Source of the DNA: Cryptomeria japonica
Lineage: Eukaryota; Streptophyta; Pinopsida; Cupressales; Cupressaceae
Assembly (NCBI RefSeq): GCF_030272615.1
Contig: NC_081405.1
Coordinates: 469,266,008 to 469,330,007 of the forward strand
Length of the DNA stretch: 64,000 nucleotides
Direction: 5' to 3'
Part shown: positions 9,574-23,203 of the stretch, in pieces
Layout: each line of letters starts with the position of its first letter
Position numbering within the stretch: position 1 is the stretch's first letter
Made by a program: the position numbers and the translations under genes
Notes under the pieces: model-generated
Databases searched by the model: none
Seen by the model: only the letters and a program-made list of their open reading frames with translations
Told to the model about the DNA's origin: nothing

Positions 9574-12500
9574 TGTAATGCCCCACCAGGAAACCCCGAA
9601 GGGATAAGCTAAAACACAAGAATAAAGTGCAATAATTTTTTTTTTAAAGTTACACAACATTAAGATACAACCAAATATCAAAGATTCAGATTACATAGCG
9701 GAAGACATCAACTAACACCTAAAGAGTTTCCGAACGTGATTACTTAATTACACATTTAACCTAACTCACACTAATAAATCCAATAAGATGATTATCTTAT
9801 AATGAGCTAATTCTTAAACAAGGATAATTTCTTTCAGATAGATGAAAATATAGATCACAATATAAGGTTCATCCATTAAGATTTATCTATACACTTCATT
9901 CAAACTTTTCATTAAAATATAAGCCATGCATCTAATTTAATAAGACTCTTTAATTTCATTATAAACTAATGAGTTCTTTCCATGCATACTTAATTTCATT
10001 ATCAATAACTGAATGCATTCTATTGCTCTAATCTACAATCTACCATGATCCCATTTCAGCATTTAAAAGATGATTGCATACATGCATTTAAGATTAATTT
10101 CTTCTAACCCACTTACACATTCTATCAAAATACCATTCATACATGCTAACACTAAACATGAAACATAAGAACAAAAGCATCACATAACACCAAGATGATC
10201 TCAGAGTTCACCCCTAAAGGGCTACATCTACGGGTCTACTCAACTGCAAGACCCCTACAAGACCCCTTTGATAAATAATAAAGTTAAGAATACATGAGGT
10301 TCTCATAATTTACAATCCTGCCATCAAGGCAAAACATAACCAATATACAAACGACCACATTGGTCAATAAATACATAATTGATCCCTGGAAAGGAAAAGA
10401 TTCATTTGATACATAAACAAAGCAAAAACAAAGGTCCACTAGAGCATCCATAGAACTAAGTCATCGCAACCCATGGTATAGCATAAAATCAAGTATTCAC
10501 AAGGGCATAAGCAACAGGATGACTCCACAAAAGTGCTCCTATCAAGACAATACAACCACAAACTAGCGAACGTAGGGACAAGTGTCATCACACAACCTGG
10601 TATGGTTACCATGGCAGGTCTTCATAGGTTTTGGCACCATACACTGGGTTACCCTGGCAACCTAATCGAACCCCCAGCCCATCCAAGCCTCATGTGGACC
10701 CACACATCCTTTCGTGAAGACAAGGATGATGGTTTTCCATTTCAGGCCTTCTCACAACATGTCAAGTCTGTGTTAGCACTCATCCCATGTATGAGGCACA
10801 ATTATCTTACTTAGAGATTAACATTCTAATATACTGTTAGGTTATCACTTTATTAGACTCACTTTCGATGGGTTACCCAGCAGCCACTTTGAGCGCAGCC
10901 CCCAATTGAAAGCCACTTTCCCATACGACACTATATTATACTCAGATGAAGTCAAAAACCAAGGAATACACATGGCCGAGCAAATAGAGTTCAAAATGGA
11001 GGGAACAACCATTTGGTCAAACACGACTTATATGAGGTGCACTGACAAATGGTACTCTAACTATAGACTTGACCAACTATGGTCAACCACAAATCATCAT
11101 TCAACACCCGCATAAAGGATATGACCAATTACGACACACCTACAAAACAACAATCAAACTTGAGACCAAGGACTAAAATAGGTATCCCAAATCAACCATA
11201 CGGCAGGGCCCAATCAAACAAAGCAAGGCTTGCACATTACTTAAGCAAAAGCAAATACAGAAATTAAACTCGCATAGGCAATAACCAGTAGATACAATCT
11301 TTTCCCAAATTGATTTAAACATTAAATGTCGATCAAGTTTTCTAAATGATCTAAGTTAGATTGCAATTATCTACCTCATCTAGGTACAAATCGTTCTTGG
11401 TTTTCTAATTCTCTAAGGTTCAATTACATCAAACATACATAAATGCATCATTATGAGTTCTTAAACCCAATTCACATAAATAAAATAAATAAACTTTAAC
11501 CAACTAAGTATGATATTTATTCTTCAAATAAAACATCATTCCCATACTGGCTCAAAAACAATCTCTCCAATTTCATCTTATCCTAGCCCAGTTACACTAT
11601 ACGGATCAAGGACACTTAAACATATAAGGAATCCAATTAAAGATAGTCCATTCCTAACTTAACAATTATTTCCTCATGCATATAGAAAAAATTATGAAAA
11701 TTAACTATTAATTAATATACGCGTTTATTAATCCACGATTAATAAAATATAACAAATTAATAATTAATAACACTATTAACAAATCAAGAAATTAATTAGA
11801 AAAATATGCATTAATAATAAAATAGGATTTGAATATTAATTAATGTATATTTAACATTATACAATTAATTAATAACAAATTAACCATTAATTATTACTTA
11901 ATGAACAAATTAATCATAATTAAAAAACTTTATAAAAACACATTATTAAAATATTGAATTATTATATATATTTTTTGAATAATAAAAAAAATATAAAAAA
12001 AAATAATTTAAAAAAAAACAGAATAAAGAAGGGGGGAGGGTACCCATGTGGACCCCCACGTGGGCCCCCACCTTGGTAGCTCATGCTGCCCTTAGGCAGC
12101 GCTACTACCCAAAGGTAGCAGGCGTTGCCAAGGGCAACGATGCTACCCTTGGAGCACGCCCTACCCCTCCACGTGGTAGGGGAAACTCTGCCATGTGGGG
12201 GAGTTAAGATATATTTTATTTTATTTTTAATTTCAAATTCACAGTTAAAAATTAGCTCCCAACCAAAACACAGTCTCAGCAGAGACTAATAATAGATAAC
12301 TTTTTTATTTTTTTTATTTTTAATTTTTCTAGCAAACATGGGTATTCTCCCATTTGTAATTTCAAAATACCCAGACCCAGGAAAGGGAAAATTTCTTCCA
12401 ATCAAACATCATATTGGCAAAATAAGATTGATTAACATCCATATATCTAAACACAAATTTCTCTGATAAAAGCTTGAATTTGAAAGCATTTATTTGAAAT

Positions 12501-13747
12501 TTTAACAAATTTTCATTGTAAACAGCCAATCTCAAGTTTATTTTTGATTTTAAAACAATTAGAGCAACCATAATCTAAACTTGGAATGGAAACAAACAAG
12601 AAGGGTTTGGATTGGAAATAAACTTGCATCTGTTTCATTTTCCCCAAATAGATCAGATTTTTCCATCTTCACACACAAATTTCTTAAAAATCCAAAACAA
12701 TTTCTTTTAAACAAGGAAATCAATGAAATTACCCAGAGGCCTACTTGGCTCAGCAATCCTAGCAAGATTGAAGAAGAGCCTCATTCTCCAGCTCAAGAAA
12801 TTCCCTCTCTTCCCAAAACCCCCAAATTTTCCATCCAAAAATATTGTCCAAAAATATCAATCTCCTCTATTTTTCCAAAAACCTAGGTTAAATGGGAGAA
12901 GTTTGACCAAAAATTTTATTTTTGGATTTAAAATTTTTATTTAAAAATAATCCCTCAAAATCATTCTTTTAAACTATATCAATAATTTAACTTGCTTTTC
13001 CAATTTAAAATTGATTTTCTCACTCAACTGAAATTAACCTTTCTATTTCAAGATGCTAACAAGATTAAATTAATTCTATTGCAATTAAATTTAAATCTTT
13101 CTTTTCCAACAGCATAACATAATAAATTCCACATTAAAATTAACCATTTAAATGAACTTGCTACCAAACTGAATTGAACAATTCAAATTAACGATAATCA
13201 CATAAAGAAACCTTGTTTAATTTAGTCCATTAATCTTTAATGCACAAACACATATTTAATCAAATTAAATACTAATGACTAATTTCTCAATTTAACCATA
13301 CACACAAAACACGCAACCCAAGAAGCCAAACGGACAGATGACCCGCAAACCCAACCAATGGGAATACCGACGACGACTGATGATGCTCACTTGAGCACGA
13401 CTATGGTCAAACGAGGGTCTTATGACTACCTAATCCAACTCTAAGGATTGAAGAGGTAACTCAAACCTACAATTCTAGGTGGAAGCGAACCGCTCACCCA
13501 TGCGGTACTGTACCTGAAATCTCCTACAACCAAGAGTCATACATGCATACATATATAAATTTAATGAAAGCGTTAGCTTGAGATAATAACACGAAATAGA
13601 AGAATCAATAACTTGCATAAAAATTGGTCTGAAAACCACATTAATAGGTATGCACTAAATCAAAACATCTGACTATAATCATTATATTATGATAAACTAA
13701 CTAAGGTCAAACCGAGATTAAAAATTGATTAGGGTAGGGGTACTACA
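9574..13747 (-). repeat. Element 1 LTR (3' LTR in element orientation)
   Basis: It starts TGTAATGCCCC and ends GGTACTACA on the plus strand, with near-inverted termini. It matches 17423-21557 along its length. It contains a GC-rich hairpin island at 12031-12205 in an otherwise very AT-rich body. Short open frames such as 10533-10814 and 10906-11115 recur in the partner LTR with different breaks and look non-coding. Confidence 0.93.
12031..12205 (-). other. GC-rich hairpin island in element 1, 3' LTR
   Basis: Three consecutive stem-loops are readable: gctgcc/ggcagc at 12085-12100, ctacc/ggtag at 12105-12118, and cgttgcc/ggcaacg at 12123-12139. Flanks carry cacgtgg and ccacgtgg words. A TATA-like run (12209-12222, minus strand) lies just upstream in element orientation. 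It is probably the transcript leader (R/U5) region, inferred from position. Confidence 0.6.
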
Positions 13748-13760
13748 TTCTTCCCCCCTA
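13748..13760 (-). other. Polypurine tract of element 1
   Basis: The plus strand reads ttcttcccccctag right after the LTR end, so the minus strand has a tag-gggggga-agaa purine run directly before the 3' LTR. This fixes the element orientation as minus. Confidence 0.85.
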
Positions 13761-16700
13761 GGTTCCGACTTACTCCTGGAAGTCGTAAGGCTAGATGGAG
13801 AACATGTCGCATGCATAAGCCCTGAAACTCATTCAACAAATATTAAATTGCACATAGGAATCTTTTCATAAATAAATGAAACATTATTGCTAAATCCTCT
13901 ACGAATGCCATTATCCATTGGCAAGATACATCTAAATACATACATTTCTTATAACATTCTAGGAGTTATCCACAATCATAGCAGAGAAACAAGAATTTTC
14001 TCCCTTTCATTATACCAAGTTAATGCATTAAAAGAGGTAAGCAACAATTACCATACTCATGTATCAAACATGACAAGAAAACATGCCATCATGATCAATT
14101 TCTTTTACTAGTACATCTTTTTCAAAAAAATTTATCACATAGAACTAGCTTCAAAATTCAATCTCTACAACCAAGTTAACTTCCATGAAATAAGAGCAAC
14201 AAAGATAACTCAATTGTTTACACTTGCTAGGCATATAACAACCTTTCCAAAGACTATGTCCCATAACATAGTGACAAGTTAACACAATTTACTCCATGAT
14301 ACACACAATAACCATCCACATAATTGGAATGCATAACTCAAAAGGCCACATGTGAGCATGTCTAATTCTCGGTCCAAGATAACATGCACGATCAGAATCT
14401 TTATGCCTGATCTCATAACAACAATATGATCATAAATATCCAATATCTCACTCAAAGGCTTGATGGTGCTAGGGCACACCATAGCAGTGCTACCCTTCAT
14501 ACAAGACCTTCGTGAACATCCCTTGTTGAGTAAGGTGGTTAGCCTCCAAGAGATAGTCACCACACATAGGTAGGTAGTGGATCCTAGTTGCATCACAGCC
14601 TCACGTACCCCCATCTTCAAGGTTCCTTATGTCTACTTCCTTGTACACACTCTACCAAGACCGTCTCATACGTCCTTGGAGAGGAATTTCACATTTCAAC
14701 ACAAGACCAGCATACAAAAACAATAAGGATAAACCAGTTTAGCCACCAAAGTACAGATGAATAAAGATAATAAATCATCAATTCCAACAATAAGGCAAGA
14801 AAATAATCTGGAACTTGCAACACCAAATCAAGAATGCAAAAGATCACAAGATCATGGCTAAACCTTCAAAGTCAAAGTAAAATAAATTGTTGGTCCCCAA
14901 AGAAATAAATAAGAATATCACAACTACACATAACATCACTATGTGACTAGCATCTAGCCACCAACGAGGAAGGAAGGAACAATCATCTAGCTATCATAGT
15001 AGCTCATCATGTGGTGCGACATAGTCACATGACCCACATGGCATGGCGGTGTGCACCTCAACATCACACAGCATGGCCATACCCCAAGTGGAGAAGACAT
15101 GTAATGGATGTATCCTACATGGTAGTGTACCTCATGAAAACAAGCACGCACAAGTCATGTCCCGCATAGAGACGTATCTATAAGGATACTCGTCGTAAGC
15201 GAGAGGTATACATGGCTAAGGTCCACCCACATGTCCACCAACACATACTAACTAGTAGCTCATGTGGATAAACCTACCTTTCATGAAGACAAGGCAAAGG
15301 ATCCTCCAAAATACACCATAACTATGCTCAAGAATCACCATCAAAATGCTCAAATAAAGGAAAGGAATAGGCTGCCACACATAAACCTATAAATAGATTC
15401 ATCAAAAGGGAAAGTATTGAGTACACCTTTGATACGGTTTTATAGTATAAATATATCATTCCTCAAAATAGAGAAGCTAAAGTCACTTCGCACCAACACT
15501 ACTCATATGCCAATCCATACTATTCAAGGAATGGTGACTTCAAATACTACCCCTTAACATACTGAATTACCCACAACCTGAGGTTTGGTACTCAGTAGGG
15601 AAACAAATAAGCAACATCACATGAACAGTATGGTTTCCCATACTCATAAGAAACATATCCTCCATGGATGATTACTTCACCAATCCATGGGCACATACAA
15701 TAAGTACTGGTTTCTTACAATACACATGAATACACCAATACTGGTTTAGTCACATTTACAGGGAGTACTTTCAATACACTATCATCTACTCAAGGAAGAT
15801 TTTAATTATGCTTCCCACATGAATAACTGAATCAAGTTTACTCTAGATACAAGTACTGAAATTATTAACACTTCACAATTACATAAGGAATAACATCATT
15901 CCTATATCTTTCTCGAATTTCACTAAGCATTCGTAACTAAATTACTAACTATGCAAATTCTTTTCCAAAGAGGACTTTCATCTATCAATATGAAGCCAAA
16001 ATGCAACAATACAATTTCATATGCGCTATAAACATTCTATTTAAATCAATGCATTCTTCGTAGCATCTCTAAAAATCTTATGATTTAGGCAAAGAGAAGG
16101 GAAAAAGAGTTTGATAACCAAACTATTTCCTACAAGGACACAAGATCAACAAAATCACACTACATGCTAAAATTTCCCACTATAAACCTATCATTTCAAT
16201 TGCACGGTTTTCATTTCACTACCATTTTAGAAGGATACCAAACAACCTAACATGACATTTCCAATCATTATGGTTGCAACGTAATATTCTAGTTTTCCAA
16301 ACAACAGAGATCAAAACAGGCAATCCTTTCGATAATACCAAACCTCTTGCGAACACTCACTACTTAATACAATACAGACACATATCATAATTTGCAACCT
16401 ATTATTGAAAATCAAATTACGATTAGAAGGTAAGCGAGGAGCTATCAGCAAAATAACACATTAATGCATGCACATCAAACAAGCTTTTCATTTGCACTTT
16501 CCGAACATAATAAGGTAATTACATATACCCAAAGCAAGTTCAATGGAGCATTGCTAAAATAAATCCTCAATCAAACTGGTTTAATAAAACACATAAAACA
16601 ATCTTTCGTGGAACATATTAATATATTCTCGAAGCTACTATAACATGTTCCCTTTAATACTTCTTTTACAAACAAAGCAGTTTCACATAACAACTATCTG

Positions 16701-17403
16701 CATATTAATGCACATTAAATAAGATATAATTTAATTATGTTACTCCTACATTACACATGGAGAATTCTTTAATGTAAACATATAGTTTTCTCCCAATAAC
16801 CAAAATGAACTTTCAACCCGAAGCCTTTTTATAATCTAAAACACAGAAGCATCATAAGGCTCACACAAGGGCTCAAGAAGTCACACCCTTTTTCTCGCAA
16901 AAAGAAACTCAAATCAGAGATAATTATACATATCACAAACATTTAGTTTCTAGATGGAAAGAGGAGGAAGGGTTATAATCATTCAATTTGCTCCAAAATA
17001 AAAATTTAATATCTACCATACAAGTTCTTCAAGCGAACAACACTAAGCTAGATCATAATCTTAAACAAGCACATTTTGCACTTTCAGATTCCAAACAAGC
17101 ACTGACCAACCCAAATGGATTAGTCCAAAGAGAAAAACAATCAATAAGGAAGGTACATATGACTCTCTTTCAAAATATGAGTAATCGTAGACCAAGACCT
17201 TAATAAGTAATTCAAAGCACAATCAATCACTCAAAACACCAACATCAAGAAGGTGAAAACAAGGTGTGAACACACGCGTTACACACAAGTTAAGGTCTTC
17301 TCAATCACTCACATACAAAAGGGAGGACAAGCATACACATAAGGTCAATACACCTCACACCAACTAAGGGCACAAGTGACACCAGAGATCCCAGTGTTTG
17401 CAA
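13761..17403 (-). other. Non-coding internal domain of element 1
   Basis: About 3.6 kb without any recognisable retroviral domain; the open frames are short and in no consistent order. It is homologous to 35380-39154 in element 2, for example the block at 14230-14640 against 35880-36260 and the gcatggcatggc repeats near 15035-15080 against 36675-36860. Conservation of non-coding internal DNA between subfamilies suggests cis functions (packaging, leader) or recent common origin. Confidence 0.8.
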
Positions 17404-17420
17404 CATGGGCTCTAATACCA
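17404..17420 (-). other. Primer binding site of element 1 (iMet type)
   Basis: The minus strand reads TGGTATTAGAGCCCATG next to the 5' LTR after a two-base spacer. It differs at one base from the TGGTATCAGAGCC start that pairs with plant initiator methionine tRNA. Confidence 0.85.
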
Positions 17421-19838
17421 AACATAATGCCCCACTAGGAAACCCCGAAGGGATACAGCTAAAACACAAGAATAGAGTGCAATAATTTATTTTCTTTTAA
17501 GTTACACAACATTAAGATACAACAAGATATCAAAGATTCAGATTACATAGCGGAAGACATCAACTAACACCTAAAGAGTTTCCCAACGTGATTACTTAAT
17601 TACACATTTAACTTAACTCACACTAATAAATCCAATAAGCTGATTATCTTATAACGAGATAATTCTTAAACAAGGATAATTTCTTTTAGATAGATGAAAA
17701 TATAGATCACAATATAAGGTTCATCCATTAAGATTTATATATACCCTTCATTCAAACTTTTCATTAAAATATAAGCCATGCATCTAATTTAATAAGACAC
17801 TTTAATTTCATCATAAACTAATGAGTTCTTTCCATGCATACTTAATTTCATTATCAATAACTGAATGCATTCTATTTCTCTAATCTATAATCTACCATGA
17901 TCCCATTTCAGCATTTAAAAGATGACTGCATACATGCATTTTAGATTAATTTCTTCTAACCCACTTATACATTCTATCAAAATGTCATTCATACATGCTA
18001 ACACTAAACATGAAACATAAGAACAAAAGCATCACATAACACCAAGATGATCTCAGAGTTCACCCCTAAAGGGCTACATCTTCGGGTCTGCTCAACTGTA
18101 AGACCCCTCTAATAAATAATAAAGATAAGACTACATGAGGTTCTCATAATTTACAATCCTACCATCAAGGCGAAACATAACCAATATACAAATGACCACA
18201 TCGGTCAATAAATACATAATTGATCCCTGGAAAGGAAAAAATTCATCTGATACATAAATGAAGCAAAAACAAAGGTCCACTAGAGCATCCATAGAACTAA
18301 GTCATTGCAACCCAAGGTATAGCATGAAAGCAAGTACTCACAAGGGCATAAGCAATAGGACGACTCCACAAAAGTGCTCCTATCAAGACAATACAACCAC
18401 AAACTAGCGAATGTAGGGACAAGTGTCATCACACAACCCGGTATGGTTACCATGGCAGGTCTTCATAGGTTCTGGCCCCATACACTGGGTTACCCTAGCA
18501 ACCTAATCCGAACCCCCAACCCATCCAAGCCTCATGTGGACCCACACATCCTTTTGTGAAGACAAGGATGATGGCTTGCCATTTCAGGCCTTCTCACAAC
18601 ATGTCGAGTCTGTGTTAGCACTCATCCCATGTATGAGGCACAATTATCTTACTTAGAGATTAACATTCTAATCTATTGTTAGATTATCACTTTATTAGAC
18701 TCACTTTCAATGGGTTACCCAACAGCCACTTTGGGCGCGATCCCCAATCGAAAGCCACTTTCCCATATGACACTAGACTAGACTCAGATGAACTCAAAAA
18801 CCAAGGAATACACATGGCCAAGAAAACAGAGTTCAAAATGGGGGGAACAACCATTTGGTCAAACACGACTTATATGAGGTGCATTGACAAACGGTACTCT
18901 AACTATAGACCTAACCAGCTATGGTCAACCACAAATCATCATTCGACGGCCGCATAAAGGATATGACCAATTACGACACACCTACAAAACAACAGTCAAA
19001 CTCGAGACCAAGGACTGAAACAAGTATCCCAAATCAACCATACGACAGGGTCCAATCAAACAAAGCAAGGCTTGCACATTACTTAAGCAAAAGCGAATAC
19101 AAAAATTAAACTCACATAGGCAATAACCAGCAGATACAATCATTTCCCGAATTGATTTAAACATTAAATATCGATCAAGTTTTCTAAATGATCTAAGTTA
19201 GATTGTAGTTATCTACCTCATCTAGGTACAAATTGTTTATGGTTTTCTAATTCTCTAAGGTTCAATTGCATCGAACATACATAAATGCATCATTATGAGT
19301 TCTTAAACCCAATTCACATAAATAAAATAAATAAACTTTAACCAACTAAATATGATATATATTCTTCAAATAAAACATCATTCCCATATTGGCTCAAAAA
19401 CAATCTCTCCAATTTCGTCTTTTCCAAGCCCGGTTACACTATACGGATCAAGGACACATAAACATATAAGAAATCCAATTAAAGATAGTCCATTCGTAAC
19501 TTAACAATTATTTCCTTACGCATATAGAAAAAATGCCAAAATTAACTATTAATTAATATACACATTTATTAATCCACGATTAATAGAATATAACAAATTA
19601 ATAATTAATAACACTATTAACAAATCAAGTAATTAATTAGAAAAAAATGCATTAATAATAAAATAGGATTTGAATATTAATTAATGTATATTTAACATTA
19701 TACAATTAATTAATAACCAATTAATCATAATTAAAAAACTTTATAAAAACACATTATTAAAATATTGAATTATTATATATTTTTTTGAATAATAAAAAAA
19801 ATATAAAAAAAATAATTTAAAAAAAATATAATAAAGAA

Positions 19839-20040
19839 GGGGGGAGGGTACCCACGTGCCCCCCCCCCCTTGGTAGCTCACGCTGCCCTTAGGCAGCGCT
19901 GCTACCCAAAGGTAGCAGGCGTTGTCCTTATGCAGCGCTGCTACCCAGAAGTAGCAGGCGCTACCAAGCATAGCAATGCTACCCTTGGAGCACGCCCTAC
20001 CCCTCCACGCGGTGGGGGAAACTCTGCCATGTGGGGGGGT
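19839..20040 (-). other. GC-rich hairpin island in element 1, 5' LTR
   Basis: Stem-loops are gctgcc/ggcagc at 19882-19897, ctgctacc/ggtagcag at 19899-19918, and ctgctac/gtagcag at 19938-19957. The last is an extra copy absent from the partner LTR. A C run at 19859-19869 and cacgtgcc words flank it. It starts within a few bases of a TATA run on the minus strand. Confidence 0.6.
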
Positions 20041-20044
20041 TAAG

Positions 20045-20056
20045 ATATATATATAT
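20045..20056 (-). promoter_or_regulatory. Putative TATA box of element 1
   Basis: An (AT)6 run lies directly upstream, in element orientation, of the GC-rich island and about 1.5 kb into the 5' LTR. The partner LTR has aaataaaatatat at 12209-12222 in the same place. Transcription would then start inside the hairpin island. This is inferred. Confidence 0.35.
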
Positions 20057-21557
20057 TTTTTAATTTTGAATTCACTGTTAAAAAATAGCTCCCAGCCAAA
20101 ACACAATCTCAGCAGAGACTAAAAATAAATAATTTTTTTTGTTTGTTTTATTTTTATTTTTTCTAGCAAACATGGGTATTCTCCCATTTGCAATTTCAAA
20201 ATACCCAGACCTAGGAAAGGGAAAATTTCTTCCAGACAAACATCATATCGGAAAAATAAGATTGATTAACATCCATATATCCAAACACAGATTTCTCTGA
20301 TAAAAGCTTGAATTTGAAAGCATTTATTTGGAATTTTAACAAATTTTCATTGTAAACAACCAATCTCAAGTTTATTTTTTATTTTAAAACAATTAGAGCA
20401 ACCATAATCTAAACTTGGAATGGAAACAAACAAGAAGGGTTTGGATTGGAAATAAACTTGCATATGTTTCATTTTCCCCGAATAGATGAGATTTTTCCAT
20501 CTTCACACACAAATTTCTTAAAAATCCAAAACAATTTCTTTAAAACAAGGAAATCAATGAAATTAACCAGAGGCCTACCTGGCTCAGCAATCCTGGCAAG
20601 ATTGAAGAAGAGCCCCATTCTCCAGCTCAAGAAATTCCCTCTCTTCCCAAAACCCCCAAATTTTCCATCCAAAAATATTGTCCAAAAATATCAATCTCCT
20701 CTATTTTTCCAAAAACCTAGGTTAAATGGGAGAAGTTTGACCAAAAATTTTATTTTTGGATTTAAAATTTTTATTTAAAAATAATCCCTCAAAATCATTC
20801 TTTTAAACTATATCAATAATTTAATTTTCTTTTCCAATTTAAAATTGATTTTCTACTATTTCAAGATGCTAACAAGATTAAAATTCTATTGTAATTAAAT
20901 TTAAATCTTTCTTTTCCAACAGCATAACATAATAAATTTCACATTAAAATTAACCTTTTAAACGAACTTGCTACCAAATTGAATTGAGCAATTCAAATTA
21001 ACGATAATCACATAAAGAAACCATGTTTAATTTAGTCCATTAATCTTTAATGCACAAACACATATTTAATCAAATTAAATACTAAGGACTAATTACTCAA
21101 TTTAACCATACACACAAAACACGCAACCCAAGAAGCCAAATGGACAGACGACCCGCAAACCCAACCAAAGGGAATACCGACGATGACTGACGACGCTTAC
21201 TTGAGCACGACTATGGTCAAATGAGGGTCTTATGACCACCTAACCCAACTCTAAGGATTGAAGAGGTAACTCAAACCTACAATTCTAGGTGGAGGCGAAC
21301 CTCACACCCATGCAGTACTGTACCTAAAATCTCTTGCAACCAAGAGTCATACATGCATACATATATAAATTTAATGAAAGCGTTAGTCTGAGGTAATAAC
21401 ACGAAATAGGAGAATTAATAACTTGCATACAAATTGGTGTGAAAACCACATTAAGAGGTATGCACTAAATCAAAACATCTGACTATAATCATTATATTAT
21501 GATAAACTAACCAAAGTCAAACTGAGATTAAAAATTGATTAGGGCAGGGGTACTACA

Positions 21558-22795
21558 TATCTCATCTAATGGATGATATTTGATACTCAACATTTTTGAA
21601 ATCCTAACCTTTTTAAATTATATTCAATTTTAGCCAGTTAGATTTTAGTTGAAAATTAAGTCTTGGTAGAGGCATGTTTTGAAGTCCACAAGACTTGAGT
21701 TGCAACTTAAGCTACTTTTGAAAAGTAAATAATTAACTATCTTATTAAACTCACTTTTAAAAATATCTTTATGTGCAACCTTAGAACCTTTATAATACTC
21801 CTTAATCATAACCAATAACCAATGCACTTGGGGGGTACACAATTGTGGTTGATGACTCTTAGTGAACATAATTTTTTTGGGTCACTCCTTATCCATCATT
21901 TATTTTTCATGTCACTTATGTCATAGTGATAATACTTTTATTTTATTCAATTATTTAGTATTATTGAGAAATGAGTCTTATGGCACTCGATTTTTTAAGT
22001 CACGGGTGTTGCACACAAAGAATAATGACACTATCACCAATGAATCTATACATTGAAAAATATTGGTAGTGTTCTCTTGTCAGCTTTACATATTTCACAT
22101 TTCACCATAAATTTTTAAATTCAAACATTCATTAATATTTGACTTTTGAGTGTCCAACTATGTGATAATCTTGTAAATCAAGTACAATACAAGAAATAGG
22201 CTTGTGCATGATAAAATAGATTTTTATGAAAGCATGTCATTTAAATAAAAGGTTAGAAAATATGAAAAGATAAAGCATGAGAAGATATCACTAGGTCCAT
22301 ATTATCCCCATGGGCACTTCGTTTTGAAAAAAAGAAATAAAAGCATGTGGTAAATTCACAAAAGAAGTGTAATGAATAAAAATATGAAACAAATGATTAG
22401 AAATTTTTATTATTTAGATGAGTTATTAGTTTGAATTACTATATTTAAATAAAAAATTATTTAAAAATTTATAATAAAATAAAAAATTATAATGATTTAT
22501 ATCAAATTTTATCATCATCGTCAAATATGGCACTATAATTTTTTTAGTGCTATATATATACTTATAAATTAATTTTATTTCAATTTGGTGTTAATATATA
22601 AAAAATATTTGTACTAAAAATCAAATTTGTGACTCTTCTTGTTAAAGGTCGGTCTTTGAATCCTCCTTTTCTTCTTCCTCTTCTTTGTAGCCTACAAAAT
22701 GAGGCCCTCCACTCAAAAAGATCTCTTTTGTTGGGATTTGTAAAGACTAGCAGAACCACTAAATATTTTATAGATGTAAGAGTGAGCATGACTCT
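21558..22795 (+). repeat. Tandem-array unit, type B
   Basis: The first five bases are the right TSD copy of element 1. The unit runs from tctcatctaatggatg here to the next tctcatctaatggatg at 22792, giving a period of about 1.23 kb. It aligns with 45896-47213, for example a gagaaatgagtct block, a gggtgttgcacacaaagaataatgacac block and a cctacaaaatga block. No coding frame is convincing and the function is unknown. Confidence 0.8.
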
Positions 22796-23203
22796 CATCT
22801 AATGGATGAGATTTGATTTTCAATATTTTAAGCTCCAACCTTTTTAAATTATAATCAACTTTAGCTAGTGAAATTTTAATTTAAAGTTAAATGTGGGTAG
22901 TTGCATGTTAACTAGGCCACATGACATGAGTTGTAACCCAAGTCACTATTGAAAAGGAATCAATTAACTAGTTTGTTAAACTTAACTTATAAATAAATAT
23001 TTATGTGCAATCTTAGACTCTTTTGAGTAGTGCCTCAATCATAGCCAATGCACTTGGGGATAGTGCCATTGGGGTGGATAACTACTAGGGTATGTATCCA
23101 TAAGTAGGCCACATAATCACTTTAGGATGCATGTCATGTTTTCGCTCTCTCTGACTCTTTTTCCATCATTTTTCTTTCATGTCACTTATTTCATAGTGCT
23201 ACT
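22796..23203 (+). repeat. Tandem-array unit, type A, left part
   Basis: This is the first third of a unit cut by element 3. It continues at 45053 after removal of element 3 and one TSD copy. The join tcatagtgctact + agttgtatttcattc matches the uninterrupted unit at 8667 (atagtgctactaattgtatttcattc). Confidence 0.8.
23199..23203. other. TSD of element 3, left copy (CTACT)
   Basis: CTACT precedes the LTR start TGTTTTC at 23204 and recurs at 45053-45057 after the other LTR ends in GTCTACA. The uninterrupted paralogous site at 8667 contains a single CTACT. Confidence 0.9.

Larger units (their letters stand above)
9574..21557 (-). mobile_element. Element 1: complete LARD-like non-autonomous LTR retrotransposon
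   Basis: This is a complete 12-kb element on the minus strand. The two LTRs are 9574-13747 (4,174 bp, the 3' LTR) and 17423-21557 (4,135 bp, the 5' LTR). A polypurine tract complement (ttcttcccccc) abuts 13747. A primer binding site complement (catgggctctaatacca) lies at 17404-17420, two bases from the 5' LTR. TSD is TATCT on both sides. The internal domain is only 3,675 bp and no gag, protease, RT or integrase was found in it. That is the layout of a large retrotransposon derivative (LARD), which depends on proteins from another element. By eye the first 165 LTR bases differ at roughly ten places, so it is not recent. It interrupts the 1.25-kb tandem array. Confidence 0.93.
17423..21557 (-). 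repeat. Element 1 LTR (5' LTR in element orientation)
   Basis: It starts CATAATGCCCC, where the partner has TGTAATGCCCC, so the terminal TG is mutated. It ends GGTACTACA and aligns with 9574-13747. It differs by several indels, including about 40 extra bases in the hairpin island near 19927-19970. Confidence 0.92.

Noticed and set aside
10533-11267. Open frames with similar proteins repeated at 18374-19109
   Set aside because: The similarity is only because both are in LTR copies of element 1. Stops and starts differ between copies and no domain is visible.
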